Under the pieces are notes generated by a model. That model did not search any database. It was given only the letters and a program-made list of their open reading frames with translations, and was not told the origin of the DNA. A DNA stretch of 35,518 nucleotides from an uncultured Acetobacteraceae bacterium (GTDB taxonomy: Bacteria; Pseudomonadota; Alphaproteobacteria; Acetobacterales; Acetobacteraceae), in the NCBI GenBank assembly GCA_903877125.1, contig CAIRCM010000030.1:1-35518 (forward strand), given 5' to 3'. A program made the position numbers and the translations under genes. Positions 25,259-33,520 of the stretch are shown in pieces. Each line of letters opens with the position of its first letter. The stretch's first letter is position 1.

Positions 25259-26209
25259 TTGAACCAGCCTGAGCGCATTCTGATCATCAAATTGAGCGCT
25301 TTGGGCAACGTGATCCTCTCCTTGGGGCCCTTCGCCGCGATTCGTGCCCATCACCCGGGGGCGGATATCACGGTGCTGACCACACCACCCTACGCGGGAT
25401 GGCTGGCGCGTGCACCCTGGTTCGACCACGTGATCAGCGATGGGCGGCCGGCGTGGTGGGATTTCGCCGGCATGCTGCGCCTGCGCGCGACCTTGCGGGC
25501 CGGGGGATTCACGCGGGTCTACGACCTGCAGACCTCGGGCCGGTCGAGCCGGTATTTCCGGTTTTTTCGCGCCGATCAGCGGCCGGAATGGAGCGGCATC
25601 GCCCCCGGCGCGTCGCATCGCCACATCATGCCACCGGGCGCGTGGCTGCATGACATCGACCGGCAATACGCCCAACTCGCGGTGGCCGGAATCGCGGAAC
25701 GGGCGGCGGTCGACCTGAGTTGGTCAGCCGCGGACCTGACCCGCTTCGCGCTGCCGGCGCGGATCGCGCTGCTGGTGCCGGGCAGTTCCGCACACCGGCC
25801 GGGCAAGCGTTGGCCGGCTTCCCATTACGGCGGACTGGCGCAATGGCTGGCGGCGCGCGGGATCGTGCCCGTCGTGGTCGGCACGGGCAGCGAAGCCCCC
25901 TTGGCTGGTCCGATCGTCGCAGCTGCCCCCGGAACGATCGATCTGACCGGACGCACGAGCTTGCCGGAGTTGACGGAACTCACGCGGATCGCATCGGTTG
26001 CCATCGGCAACGACACCGGCCCCATGCATTTGGCGGCGGCGTCCGGGTGCCCTTCGATCGTGCTGTTCTCGCACGACTCGGACCCGAAACTCTGCGCACC
26101 GCGGGGCCCATGGGTCCGGACCCTGCGGGCAGCCGATTTGTCGAGCCTGCCGATCGACGCGGTGAGCGCACTGATCGCGGATGCGCCGGGGCCGATCCTT
26201 TCCGCTTAA
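25259..26209 (+). CDS. Glycosyltransferase family 9 (heptosyltransferase-like)
   Basis: The 316-residue protein starts with the GT9 strand RILIIKLSALGNVILS and has ALLVPGSSAHRPGKRWP and the hallmark GNDTGPMHLAAASGCPSIVLF near the C terminus. GT9 enzymes add heptose or related sugars to the lipopolysaccharide inner core at the inner membrane. The start is a TTG at 25259 with no clear ribosome site, chosen because the first beta-strand would otherwise be lost. It pairs divergently with the GT4 gene, so the two probably act on the same glycan. Confidence 0.87.
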   Translation: MNQPERILIIKLSALGNVILSLGPFAAIRAHHPGADITVLTTPPYAGWLARAPWFDHVISDGRPAWWDFAGMLRLRATLRAGGFTRVYDLQTSGRSSRYFRFFRADQRPEWSGIAPGASHRHIMPPGAWLHDIDRQYAQLAVAGIAERAAVDLSWSAADLTRFALPARIALLVPGSSAHRPGKRWPASHYGGLAQWLAARGIVPVVVGTGSEAPLAGPIVAAAPGTIDLTGRTSLPELTELTRIASVAIGNDTGPMHLAAASGCPSIVLFSHDSDPKLCAPRGPWVRTLRAADLSSLPIDAVSALIADAPGPILSA

Positions 26210-26217
26210 AGCGTGAC

Positions 26218-26234
26218 AGGGTGAAGTTGACCCT
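26218..26234. terminator. Possible bidirectional terminator hairpin
   Basis: AGGGT (26218-26222) and ACCCT (26230-26234) form a 5-bp stem with a 7-nt loop between two convergent genes. The following sequence is only mildly T-rich, so this is weak. Confidence 0.3.
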
Positions 26235-26242
26235 ATCGTTCT

Positions 26243-26716
26243 CTAGCGAACAGCTGAATTTTCCACCCCGAAGCCGCCCGCGGCATTGGCGAGTTTCTGC
26301 AGGTCGACGCGCGAAACCGCCAGATCGGCCGACCCGGCACAGTCCCCAGTGCCCTGCGCGGTGTGCGCGCCTGCCCAGTGCAGGCGGTATTGAGCCGCGG
26401 GGGTCGCGTCGTCCCGAGCCTCGACCACCAGGCTGCCGCCCTGTTGGACGATGACGGCGGGGTCCATGGTGCACATGGTCTGACCGTTCGGGCTGGGGCG
26501 GTACATCGGCACTTCGATTTTCCAGGCGTCCTGTTCCTGCGATGTCGGATGGAACACCACCATATCGCCGACCTTGGGCCTCAGCGCTTCAAGGTTCAAC
26601 ACCAGAAAGGTCACGATGCAGCCGATCAGCATCACGCTCACCGCCAGAAGCGCGGGGCCAACCACCGCCCATTTCGCGTCGTGGTTGTCATTGTGTTCAT
26701 GATCGCCGAATTGCAT
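26243..26716 (-). CDS. Unknown small membrane-anchored protein
   Basis: I do not recognise this 157-residue protein. A His/Asp/Asn-rich N-terminal stretch (DHEHNDNHD, 5-13) precedes one membrane helix (about 18-40), followed by a roughly 115-residue domain that is probably periplasmic. That domain contains two Cys residues (82 and 126) which could form a disulfide. There is no signal-peptidase site, so it is likely anchored by its helix. The ATG at 26716 gives the only start with the helix intact. It lies between a GT9 gene and an LLM-type oxidoreductase with its own apparent promoter, so it may be transcribed alone. Confidence 0.72.
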   Translation of the reverse strand: MQFGDHEHNDNHDAKWAVVGPALLAVSVMLIGCIVTFLVLNLEALRPKVGDMVVFHPTSQEQDAWKIEVPMYRPSPNGQTMCTMDPAVIVQQGGSLVVEARDDATPAAQYRLHWAGAHTAQGTGDCAGSADLAVSRVDLQKLANAAGGFGVENSAVR

Positions 26717-26753
26717 GGCAAGTCTCTTTCGTGATCCAGAAAACGTTCGCCTA

Positions 26754-26782
26754 CATATAAATCGCGTCATGGTGCAGTGCAA
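26754..26782 (-). promoter_or_regulatory. Candidate promoter of the small anchored protein
   Basis: On the minus strand TTGCAC (26777-26782) is followed after 17 nt by TATATG (26754-26759). This would place the transcript start about 30 nt before the ATG at 26716. On the plus strand the same AT-rich patch contains TATAAA (26756-26761), which could serve the divergent gene, though without a clear -35. Confidence 0.4.
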
Positions 26783-26881
26783 CAAAATGCCAATGCCGAT
26801 CCTTCCGGTCAGCCCTGCGTTTGGCACGTGACACGTTCTGGCCGATGCTGCGTCGATCGGAATCAAGCGGAGGGAACGCGC

Positions 26882-27826
26882 ATGAAATTCGGATTTACCC
26901 TGCCCGTCCGGGGCGAACTGGCGAACTTCGAGGGCATTGCCGGGATGGCTCGGCATGGGGAAAGCCTCGGCTTCACCTCGGCCACGGTCGCCGATCACAT
27001 CGTCATCCCCACGCGGGTCGAATCCGCCTACCCCTACGATGCCTCCGGCCGGCACCCGAGCCACGGCGACGCGATGGAGGCGTTGAGTCTGATCGCGTTT
27101 GTCTCGGGCCAGACCAGCAAGCTGCGTCTGATCACCTCGGTCCTGATCCTGCCCTACCGCAACCCGGTGCTGACCGCGAAAATGGTTTCCACCATCGATG
27201 TCCTGTCCCAGGGGCGTATCACGCTGGGCATCGGCGTCGGGTGGATGGAGGAGGAGTTCGAGGCTTTGCAGGCGCCGGATTTCGCCCGCCGCGGCGCGGT
27301 GACGGACGAATGGGTGACCATCTTCAAGAAACTCTGGTCCCCGGGCCCGGTCGACCATCAGGGCGCGTTCTACAGTTTCGGGCCGGTGCGGTGCGAACCG
27401 CTGCCGGTGCAAAAGCCGCACCCGCCGATCTGGATCGGCGGGCACAGCAAACCCGCCCTGCGCCGCACCGCACGCTACGCCGATGCGTGGCATCCGCTGG
27501 GCACGGTGGAGACGGCGCAGCTCCGTCCGCCGGAATTCGCCGCGATGCGCGACGATCTGCGCCGGATGACCGAGGGCTTCGGTCGGGACTTCAACGATAT
27601 CACGCTGGCGTTCGTGGCTCGGCTGCGCGAAACGAAGACGCCTGTCGTGGGCAACGATCGGATGCCCTTTTCCGGCTCCGCCGCGCAACTGATCGAGGAT
27701 GTGGAGGCGTATCGCGCTCTGGGCGTTAAGCATCTGAGCTTCGATTTTCGCAAGGCGACGCTGTCGGAAACGCTGGAACGGATGGATTGGTTCGCGAGCG
27801 AGGTCATGGCGAAGACGGCGGGATAA
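26882..27826 (+). CDS. LLM-class (luciferase-like) flavin oxidoreductase
   Basis: The 314-residue TIM-barrel protein has the luciferase-like pattern KFGFTLPVRGE, GFTSATVADH, LITSVLILPYRNPVLTAKM, TLGIGVGWMEEEFEAL and PPIWIGGHSKPALRR. It resembles the F420-type subgroup; in a proteobacterium the flavin could instead be FMN, which the sequence does not settle. The substrate is unknown. The ATG at 26882 has GGAGGGA seven bases upstream, and an upstream GTG (26777) is rejected. It ends directly against the convergent GGDEF gene with no intervening base. Confidence 0.85.
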   Translation: MKFGFTLPVRGELANFEGIAGMARHGESLGFTSATVADHIVIPTRVESAYPYDASGRHPSHGDAMEALSLIAFVSGQTSKLRLITSVLILPYRNPVLTAKMVSTIDVLSQGRITLGIGVGWMEEEFEALQAPDFARRGAVTDEWVTIFKKLWSPGPVDHQGAFYSFGPVRCEPLPVQKPHPPIWIGGHSKPALRRTARYADAWHPLGTVETAQLRPPEFAAMRDDLRRMTEGFGRDFNDITLAFVARLRETKTPVVGNDRMPFSGSAAQLIEDVEAYRALGVKHLSFDFRKATLSETLERMDWFASEVMAKTAG

Positions 27827-29461
27827 CTACGCCGCGACGGGGATTTCGACCCGCCCCAGCCGCCGGGGGGCGGTCGACACGCGGTCCCGGCCGTTGGTCT
27901 TCGACACATAAAGGGCGGCGTCGGCATCGCTGAGCAGGCTCCGCGCCGAAGCAGAGGTTTCCGGCAGGGACGCTACGCCGAACGACGCGGTGACGGTGAA
28001 CCCCCCCGTAAATGTCAGGCTGGCCACGCGATTGCGAATCTGTTCGGCTTTTCCGATCGCCATTTCCAGCGGACAGTCGGGCAACAGAATCAGCATTTCC
28101 TCCCCGCCGTAGCGACAGGCGATATCGGTGCCGCGAATGGAGGACAGAATGGCGGCCGCGACTTCCCGCAGCACCGTGTCACCGGCACCATGACCATGCG
28201 TGTCGTTCAGGAGCTTGAAGCGGTCCATGTCGATCATGATCAGCGATATGTCGCTGGCCCGGCGTTCCGAATCCAGGCACAGCCGTTCATGCACCTCTTC
28301 GAGGAACCGGCGGTTGTAAAGGCTGGTCAGGCCGTCCCGCAGCGCCTGATTGCGCAGTTGATCCCGCAGCGCGGCGTTGGACAAAGCGAGCGACATCGCA
28401 TCCCCGATCGCCGCCGCGACCGGATGGGCCGCGGTAAGGCGTTGGGCGGCCCGCGGCCCGTCGGCGGCGATTTCCAGCAGCCCGTAGAGTTGCCCGCGCG
28501 CGGTCATGGGGATGTCCAGGGTCAGCAGGCCATTTTCGCAATGAACGCAGCGCAAAGCATCGTCCCCCACCTCATTCAAATGGGGTTTGCCGCGTTTCAG
28601 CGCCCAGCACGACGATGGGGCGATGTGGTCGGCCTGGCCGGCCAGGAGCGTGCCCCACTCGGTCGTCCGGTCCAGCCGGTCGCGGGAGTTGTTGAAGACA
28701 TACATCGCACCGCTGAGACCTGGCAGCAGGCGCAGGGCGGTGGCCCGAAGCACGGCGTTGGTGTCGTCGATATCGACCGCGCTTTGCAGCATGTCGCCCA
28801 TGGCGAACAACTGCTCGATCTGCTGTTTGGCCGCTTCCCCGGCATCGATGGCGAGGCGAATACGACGCACGGTCGTGGCGACCAGTACCACGCCGACGAG
28901 AACACCGACCATCGTTACACCGCGCAGGGCAAAACGGGCGGTGCCGGATACACTGGCCCTCGCCGCATCCACGGCCGCGCGAGCGTTGTAGAAGGCTTCG
29001 AGACTGTTGTTCAATTTGGCGGACAGGTCCCGCGCATGTGCGGTCGTCAATGCGGTGACGGCGTCCCCCGGCCGATTGTCCTTCACGAGTTCGGCCGCGA
29101 TCTGCCAGGCACCGCGCAAACCGGTCAGGACCTGCTCGGCACCGTCCTGCCTGGCGAGCAGGTTCAGCGAACCGTTCAATGCCACCACCTCCTTGTCGGC
29201 GCCGAGGTAGGCCGCGAGGTATTCGGGCTGGCTGGTGAGGACATACCCCAGTATTCCGCTATCGGCGTTCGCGACAGCGACTTCGAGGCGCCGGATGACA
29301 ATCCGTTCCTGGCGGTTCGCCGCGAAGGCGCGCTCATCCATCGTGTCGAGCACGATCGTACCGATCACGCTGAGGGCGATGCCTGCCGCGACGAACGCCA
29401 ACACCGCCAACAGCATGATGTCGCGGGACTTGCGTGCCCGCCCTGCCCTGATCCATTTCAT
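27827..29461 (-). CDS. Membrane diguanylate cyclase, CHASE3-like/GAF-like/GGDEF
   Basis: The 544-residue protein has two membrane helices (about 16-38 and 178-198) flanking a helical periplasmic CHASE3-like sensor. A GAF-like region (about 225-360) follows, and then a GGDEF domain. The active-site loop reads GGEEM (452-456), a conservative variant of GGEEF, and the inhibitory I-site RGTD (443-446) is five residues before it, so synthesis of cyclic di-GMP with product inhibition is expected. The GAF-like part carries a Cys-rich pattern (C285-W-A-L and C305-V-H-C308). The ATG is at 29461. A perfect CtrA-type box lies 43-58 nt upstream, which suggests control with motility or cell cycle. Confidence 0.9.
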   Translation of the reverse strand: MKWIRAGRARKSRDIMLLAVLAFVAAGIALSVIGTIVLDTMDERAFAANRQERIVIRRLEVAVANADSGILGYVLTSQPEYLAAYLGADKEVVALNGSLNLLARQDGAEQVLTGLRGAWQIAAELVKDNRPGDAVTALTTAHARDLSAKLNNSLEAFYNARAAVDAARASVSGTARFALRGVTMVGVLVGVVLVATTVRRIRLAIDAGEAAKQQIEQLFAMGDMLQSAVDIDDTNAVLRATALRLLPGLSGAMYVFNNSRDRLDRTTEWGTLLAGQADHIAPSSCWALKRGKPHLNEVGDDALRCVHCENGLLTLDIPMTARGQLYGLLEIAADGPRAAQRLTAAHPVAAAIGDAMSLALSNAALRDQLRNQALRDGLTSLYNRRFLEEVHERLCLDSERRASDISLIMIDMDRFKLLNDTHGHGAGDTVLREVAAAILSSIRGTDIACRYGGEEMLILLPDCPLEMAIGKAEQIRNRVASLTFTGGFTVTASFGVASLPETSASARSLLSDADAALYVSKTNGRDRVSTAPRRLGRVEIPVAA

Positions 29462-29503
29462 ATTCCACCCCCAACAGCCGGGGGCAGTTTACCGAACCGA
29501 TGG

Positions 29504-29518
29504 TTAATAAAACGTTAA
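29504..29518. promoter_or_regulatory. CtrA-type box upstream of the diguanylate cyclase
   Basis: TTAA (29504-29507), seven bases, then TTAA (29515-29518) followed by C exactly fits the alphaproteobacterial CtrA full site TTAA-N7-TTAAC. Read on the minus strand it also fits, followed by CC. It sits just before the GGDEF gene (start 29461), in an intergenic stretch. Direct binding is inferred. Confidence 0.7.
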
Positions 29519-29571
29519 CGAGATGGCGGATTCGGGAACTCTATTGTACTGACCAGCTTGATAATTTCATT

Positions 29572-30402
29572 TCAAGCTCGCATTTCTCGACCGGTTTCCC
29601 GCATCAGGATCGCGGTGTGGTTACCGGTGATCGCCGCATGATGGGCCACCGCGGCAGGCGACATGTCGAAATCGGGGCGCTCTTCCAGCGCGAAGTGACC
29701 GTAACGGTCGGTGCCGCGCACGAGGGTCGCGGTGTCGCGGGCGCCGGCGACCTGTCTGACCGTTGTTGGAATGTAGCGAATCGCGTAGCCGATGCGGCGT
29801 TTGGCGGACGGATTGGGGTCCGACCCATGGATCAGGCGCACATGGTGCAGCGACATTTCGCCGGCCATCAGTTCCAGCGTCACGGCCTGACGCTCGTCCA
29901 CGTCGACCATGACCTCCTGCCCGCGGCTGAGCAGATTCTCTTTCCGGAAGGTATCCCGGTGGGGGATCTGATCCATCGCATGGGTGCCGGGGATGACGCG
30001 CATGGCGCCGTTTTCGCTGGTGCTGTCGGACAAGGCGATCCAGGCGGTCATGACGTCGGCCGGATCGAGGCCCCAATAGGTCGAATCCTGGTGCCACGAC
30101 ACGAAGCCGGGGTCGTGCGGATTTTTGATGAAAAAGCTGCTGCCCCAGCAGAGCAGGTCGGGGCCGAGCACGTCCTCGACCGCGTCCAGGATCGCCGGGT
30201 GGCGGACGAGATCGGCGAGCCAGGTGAACAGCAGATGCGATTTCTGGCGTATCCTGCCGGCGAGGGGGCCTGCCCCGGCTTCGAAGGTTTCAAGCTTCTC
30301 GCGCAGGTCCAACGCTTCCGCGGTCGCCATAACGCGGACCGGCGCGTAATAGCCTTGCTCGGCGTATTGGCGGATCGCCGCCCCGTTCAGCACCTTGGTC
30401 AT
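29572..30402 (-). CDS. Phytanoyl-CoA dioxygenase (PhyH) family protein
   Basis: The 276-residue protein is an Fe(II)/2-oxoglutarate-type oxygenase. The metal site is H104-x-D106 (WHQD) with the distal His in HGSDPN (H192), and basic residues at KRRIGYAIRY could hold 2-oxoglutarate. Substrates in this family range from fatty acyl chains to small osmolytes and natural products, so none is assigned. The ATG at 30402 has GGAGGA five bases upstream. It is separated by 42 nt from the preceding exported globin gene on the same strand and could share its transcript. Confidence 0.85.
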   Translation of the reverse strand: MTKVLNGAAIRQYAEQGYYAPVRVMATAEALDLREKLETFEAGAGPLAGRIRQKSHLLFTWLADLVRHPAILDAVEDVLGPDLLCWGSSFFIKNPHDPGFVSWHQDSTYWGLDPADVMTAWIALSDSTSENGAMRVIPGTHAMDQIPHRDTFRKENLLSRGQEVMVDVDERQAVTLELMAGEMSLHHVRLIHGSDPNPSAKRRIGYAIRYIPTTVRQVAGARDTATLVRGTDRYGHFALEERPDFDMSPAAVAHHAAITGNHTAILMRETGREMRA

Positions 30403-30444
30403 TGCCGTCCTCCCGCGTTAACGCAGCAGGACGGCTTTGGCGCG

Positions 30445-31125
30445 TCAATGGTTTGTCGCGTGCGGCGGCTTCTTCGCCGGTGTTGTCGTTGCGGGGCGAT
30501 GGGTCGTGGCGGCGGGATGATGGGTCGTGGAGGTCGCGGCCGGATGATGGCCGGCGGCGTGGGTTACGCCACCCCGGCCGTGGGAGGAGGTCCGCGTGTA
30601 GCGCCCGCCATGCCCACCTCCGGTACGCCCGACGGGAATCGCGACGACGGAAGTGGTTGGCGGCAGCGGCGATACGATTTCGTCACGCAGCGGCTCCATG
30701 GCCGCGGCGAAGGCGACCTGGTTTTCGACGCTGATGCCCTGGCGGTCCATCGAATGGCGCAGGTCCTGGACCATGGCGTTGAACTCGGCGTCCGTGATGT
30801 TCAGCGCCGCGTGCGTGTCCTTCATGGAAGGGCCATTATAGTGGCATGGTCCGCCGGTTGCGGCGCAGAGTTCATCGACCAAAGCGGCCTTGAAGTTCGG
30901 ATTGGCGATATTGGCGAATCGCCGGGCGATCCGGGGGTCGGATCCAACGGTCGCCACGAAATCGTCGACGACTCCGACCAGGGCGGTCTTGCCACCGATG
31001 CGGTCGTAGACCGGCGTTCCCGCGGGAGCGGCCGTGTTGGTATTTTGTCCAGTGGTGCAGGCGGCCAGCCCGGAGAGAAGTAACACCATCGCGGACAACG
31101 GACGAAAAGCGAAAACGGGTCGCAT
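30445..31125 (-). CDS. Exported lipoprotein truncated haemoglobin with His-rich tail
   Basis: The 226-residue protein starts with a lipoprotein signal peptide (lipobox LAAC, Cys23). A group-1 truncated globin domain follows (about 38-155): YDRIGGKTALVGVVDDF, NPNFKAAL and the proximal His in MKDTHAAL (H105). It ends in a low-complexity tail (about 165-226) rich in Thr, Pro, Ala and His, with about ten His from residue 172 on, including three HH or HHP clusters. It should bind heme and O2 or NO in the periplasm or at the membrane; the tail may bind metal or heme. The ATG at 31125 follows GAGGA at six bases; an earlier in-frame start (31161) would hide the signal peptide. Confidence 0.83.
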   Translation of the reverse strand: MRPVFAFRPLSAMVLLLSGLAACTTGQNTNTAAPAGTPVYDRIGGKTALVGVVDDFVATVGSDPRIARRFANIANPNFKAALVDELCAATGGPCHYNGPSMKDTHAALNITDAEFNAMVQDLRHSMDRQGISVENQVAFAAAMEPLRDEIVSPLPPTTSVVAIPVGRTGGGHGGRYTRTSSHGRGGVTHAAGHHPAATSTTHHPAATTHRPATTTPAKKPPHATNH

Positions 31126-31205
31126 ACAAATTCCTCGATCAACGGTTGCCGCGCCGGGCATGGCGGCGGTTCGGCGAGCGGCTTATAGCGACTTCGGAGG
31201 GACAC

Positions 31206-31718
31206 GTGAATCCGGCACCTGCGATTGTGATTTTTGGCGCGGCGGTGCGTCCCGACGGCGGCCCGAGCACCACGCTGCGGCGTCGGGTGGCGGCGGCTTC
31301 GGCGTGGGCCGCCCATCTTCCGGCGGCGCTGTTCATCCCGACTGGCGGCATTGGCCGTTTCGGCCCGTCCGAGGCGTCCGTCATGGCAGGCCTCCTGCGG
31401 CGCGACGACCACGCCAACTGGTCGGTCGTGCTGGAGGAAACCGCGACCGACACGCTGTCTTCAGTGCGTGCGGTGCGGCGGATACTGCTGGCGCTTGGCG
31501 ACGACCGGCCGGTCTACGCGGCGACGAGCGGGTACCACCTGCCGCGCTGCGTTCTGTTGCTACGTCTGGCGGGCATCCGAGCGCACTGGTGCCCGCCGCC
31601 CGCAGCACCGGCCGCCGCGGGTTTTTGGCTACGGTGGTATTGGCGTCTGCGGGAGGTGCCGGCCATCCCCTACGACGCGGCGCTGGTGCTCGGCCTGCGC
31701 CTGGCCGGCCGGCTTTAA
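31206..31718 (+). CDS. DUF218/YdcF-family protein, short form
   Basis: The 170-residue protein consists almost only of a DUF218 domain: IVIFGAAVRPDGGPSTTLRRRV, PTGGIGRFGPSEASVM, LEETATDTLSSVRAV and TSGYHLPRCVLLLRLAGI. It lacks the two N-terminal membrane helices of the paralogue at 5488-6234. The start is a GTG at 31206 with GGAGGG directly upstream (31196-31201). Its biochemical role is unknown; family members act at the envelope. It is divergent from the exported globin gene and convergent with the FYDLN gene. Confidence 0.82.
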   Translation: MNPAPAIVIFGAAVRPDGGPSTTLRRRVAAASAWAAHLPAALFIPTGGIGRFGPSEASVMAGLLRRDDHANWSVVLEETATDTLSSVRAVRRILLALGDDRPVYAATSGYHLPRCVLLLRLAGIRAHWCPPPAAPAAAGFWLRWYWRLREVPAIPYDAALVLGLRLAGRL

Positions 31719-31719
31719 G

Positions 31720-32052
31720 CTAGCGTTCGACGTCGTCGGAGTCGGTTTCGACCTCGATATCCGCGCTGATGGCGTCGGCATCGTCCTCCAGGTCGTCGGC
31801 GTCCTCCAGGACACTTTCGTCCTCGGCCTCCTCGACGCCCTCGACCTCGACATCCTCGATTCCGGGCGCGGCGGCGGGCTTTTTGGCTCGCTTGTCTTCG
31901 GCCACGTTGCCGCCGGCACGGCGGATGCGGTGTTGATCCAGCGGCTGTTCGGTCCCGCATTTCGGGCAGACCGGCGGTGTCTTCGTCATGTCGTAGAAGC
32001 GGGCGCTGCACGCAACGCAGACGCGCTTCAATCCAAGTTCAGGCTTCGCCAT
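31720..32052 (-). CDS. FYDLN-acid zinc-ribbon protein (TIGR02300 type)
   Basis: The 110-residue protein starts with [21 protein letters not shown], the FYDLN signature. It has a zinc-ribbon-like set of Cys pairs (C12/C15 and C29/C32), then a short basic linker and a strongly acidic tail (about 66-110). It is a small alphaproteobacterial protein of unknown function, typically encoded next to aroA in the opposite direction, as here. The acidic tail suggests interaction with a basic partner. The ATG at 32052 is conserved in type; longer upstream reading is rejected. Confidence 0.9.
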   Translation of the reverse strand: MAKPELGLKRVCVACSARFYDMTKTPPVCPKCGTEQPLDQHRIRRAGGNVAEDKRAKKPAAAPGIEDVEVEGVEEAEDESVLEDADDLEDDADAISADIEVETDSDDVER

Positions 32053-32179
32053 GCCGTCAGGCCCCTTTATTCGTCGCCGGTCCAAAACAGAGCCGGCGCC
32101 CATGCCACCCCGCCGCCCGGCTGTCAAATTTTTCCCGACCATGATACGGGGCCGCGTCTTCGCCAAGGATCGCAATCGC

Positions 32180-33520
32180 ATGGATCACCCAATTGCTCAG
32201 CCTCTTCGGTCGCATCGCGCGCCCGGTCCTTTGACCGGCCGTGTCGCGGTGCCCGGCGACAAATCGATCAGCCATCGCGCCTTGATGTTCGGCGCCCTCG
32301 CGATCGGCGAGACCCGCATCACCGGCCTGCTGACCGGGGAGGATGTGCTGCGCACCGCCGCCGCCATGCGTGCGCTGGGCGCTGAGGTGACCCGCGATCC
32401 GGACGGTATCTGGCGCGTCGCCGGGCGCGGCATCGGCGGCCTGACCGAGCCGGCGGATGTGCTGGACATGGGCAATTCGGGTACGGCCGCCAGGCTGCTG
32501 TGCGGCATCCTTTCGACGCATCCCCTGTTCGCGGTCATGACCGGCGATGCCAGCCTGCGCGGCCGGCCGATGCGGCGCGTGACCGATCCGCTATCGAAGA
32601 CCGGCGCGCAGTTCATGACCCGCGAAGGCGGGCGGCTGCCGATGGCGATCCGTGGCGCGACCGACGCGCTGCCGTTGGAGTACCGGGTGCCGGTCCCCTC
32701 GGCGCAGGTGAAATCCGCCGTGCTGCTGGCCGGATTGAACGCCCCCGGCATCACCCGTGTCGAGGAACCCGAGGCGACCAGGGATCACAGCGAGAACATG
32801 CTGCGCCATTTCGGCGCGGACGTGACGGTCGAGACTGTCGGGAACGGCCGCGTCATCACGCTGGTGGGGCAGCCGGAGCTGCGCGCCGCGGATGTGGTGG
32901 TGCCCGGCGATCCGTCGTCGGCCGCGTTTCCGCTGGTGGCGGCGCTGCTGGTGCCAGGATCCCGCCTGACGATCCCGGCTGTGGGCCTGAACCCGCTGCG
33001 CAACGGGCTGCTGACGACGCTGCTGGAGATGGGGGCGGACGTCACCGTCCGCAATCAGCGGATGGAGGGCGGGGAGCCGGTGGGCGATCTGGACGTCGGC
33101 CACAGCCAATTGCGCGCGGTCGATGTCCCCTGGGACCGGGCGCCGAGCATGATCGACGAATATCCGGTGCTGGCGGTGGCGGCGTCGATGGCGGTCGGCT
33201 CGACACGGATGAACGGGCTGCGCGAATTGCGGGTCAAGGAAAGCGACCGGCTGAACGCGACCGCGGCGTTGCTGACGGCCAACGGTGTGAAGGTCGAGAT
33301 CGACGGCGACGACATGATCGTGCACGGCACGGGCAAACCGCCGGCGGGTGGCGGACTGGTCGCGACCCATATGGATCACCGCATCGCGATGTCGGCCCTG
33401 GTACTGGGTCTGGTCACGGACCAGCCGGTGACCGCCGACGATGCCGGCTTCATCGAGACCAGCTTCACCGACTTCATTGGCCTGATGAACGGCGCCGGCG
33501 CGGATTTGCGGGCGCCGTGA
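32180..33520 (+). CDS. aroA: 3-phosphoshikimate 1-carboxyvinyltransferase (EPSP synthase)
   Basis: The 446-residue enzyme joins shikimate-3-phosphate and phosphoenolpyruvate in aromatic amino acid synthesis. It shows [13 protein letters not shown] (24-36), [11 protein letters not shown] (97-107) in the PEP-binding loop, [26 protein letters not shown] and [13 protein letters not shown]. The ATG at 32180 is preceded by AAGGA at 10 bases. An upstream in-frame start (32051) lies within the divergent leader and is rejected. Its stop overlaps the cmk GTG as GTGA, a normal arrangement in this cluster. Confidence 0.95.
   Translation: MDHPIAQPLRSHRAPGPLTGRVAVPGDKSISHRALMFGALAIGETRITGLLTGEDVLRTAAAMRALGAEVTRDPDGIWRVAGRGIGGLTEPADVLDMGNSGTAARLLCGILSTHPLFAVMTGDASLRGRPMRRVTDPLSKTGAQFMTREGGRLPMAIRGATDALPLEYRVPVPSAQVKSAVLLAGLNAPGITRVEEPEATRDHSENMLRHFGADVTVETVGNGRVITLVGQPELRAADVVVPGDPSSAAFPLVAALLVPGSRLTIPAVGLNPLRNGLLTTLLEMGADVTVRNQRMEGGEPVGDLDVGHSQLRAVDVPWDRAPSMIDEYPVLAVAASMAVGSTRMNGLRELRVKESDRLNATAALLTANGVKVEIDGDDMIVHGTGKPPAGGGLVATHMDHRIAMSALVLGLVTDQPVTADDAGFIETSFTDFIGLMNGAGADLRAP

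Noticed and set aside
26777-26881. N-terminal extension of the LLM oxidoreductase from a GTG
   Set aside because: The ATG at 26882 has a strong ribosome site and starts at the conserved first beta-strand; the extension is unlike the family.
28190-29518. A 442-codon plus-strand frame opposite the GGDEF gene
   Set aside because: The minus strand encodes recognisable GGDEF and membrane segments; this frame has none.
29500-31083. A 527-codon plus-strand frame
   Set aside because: Antisense to the PhyH and globin genes, both well supported.
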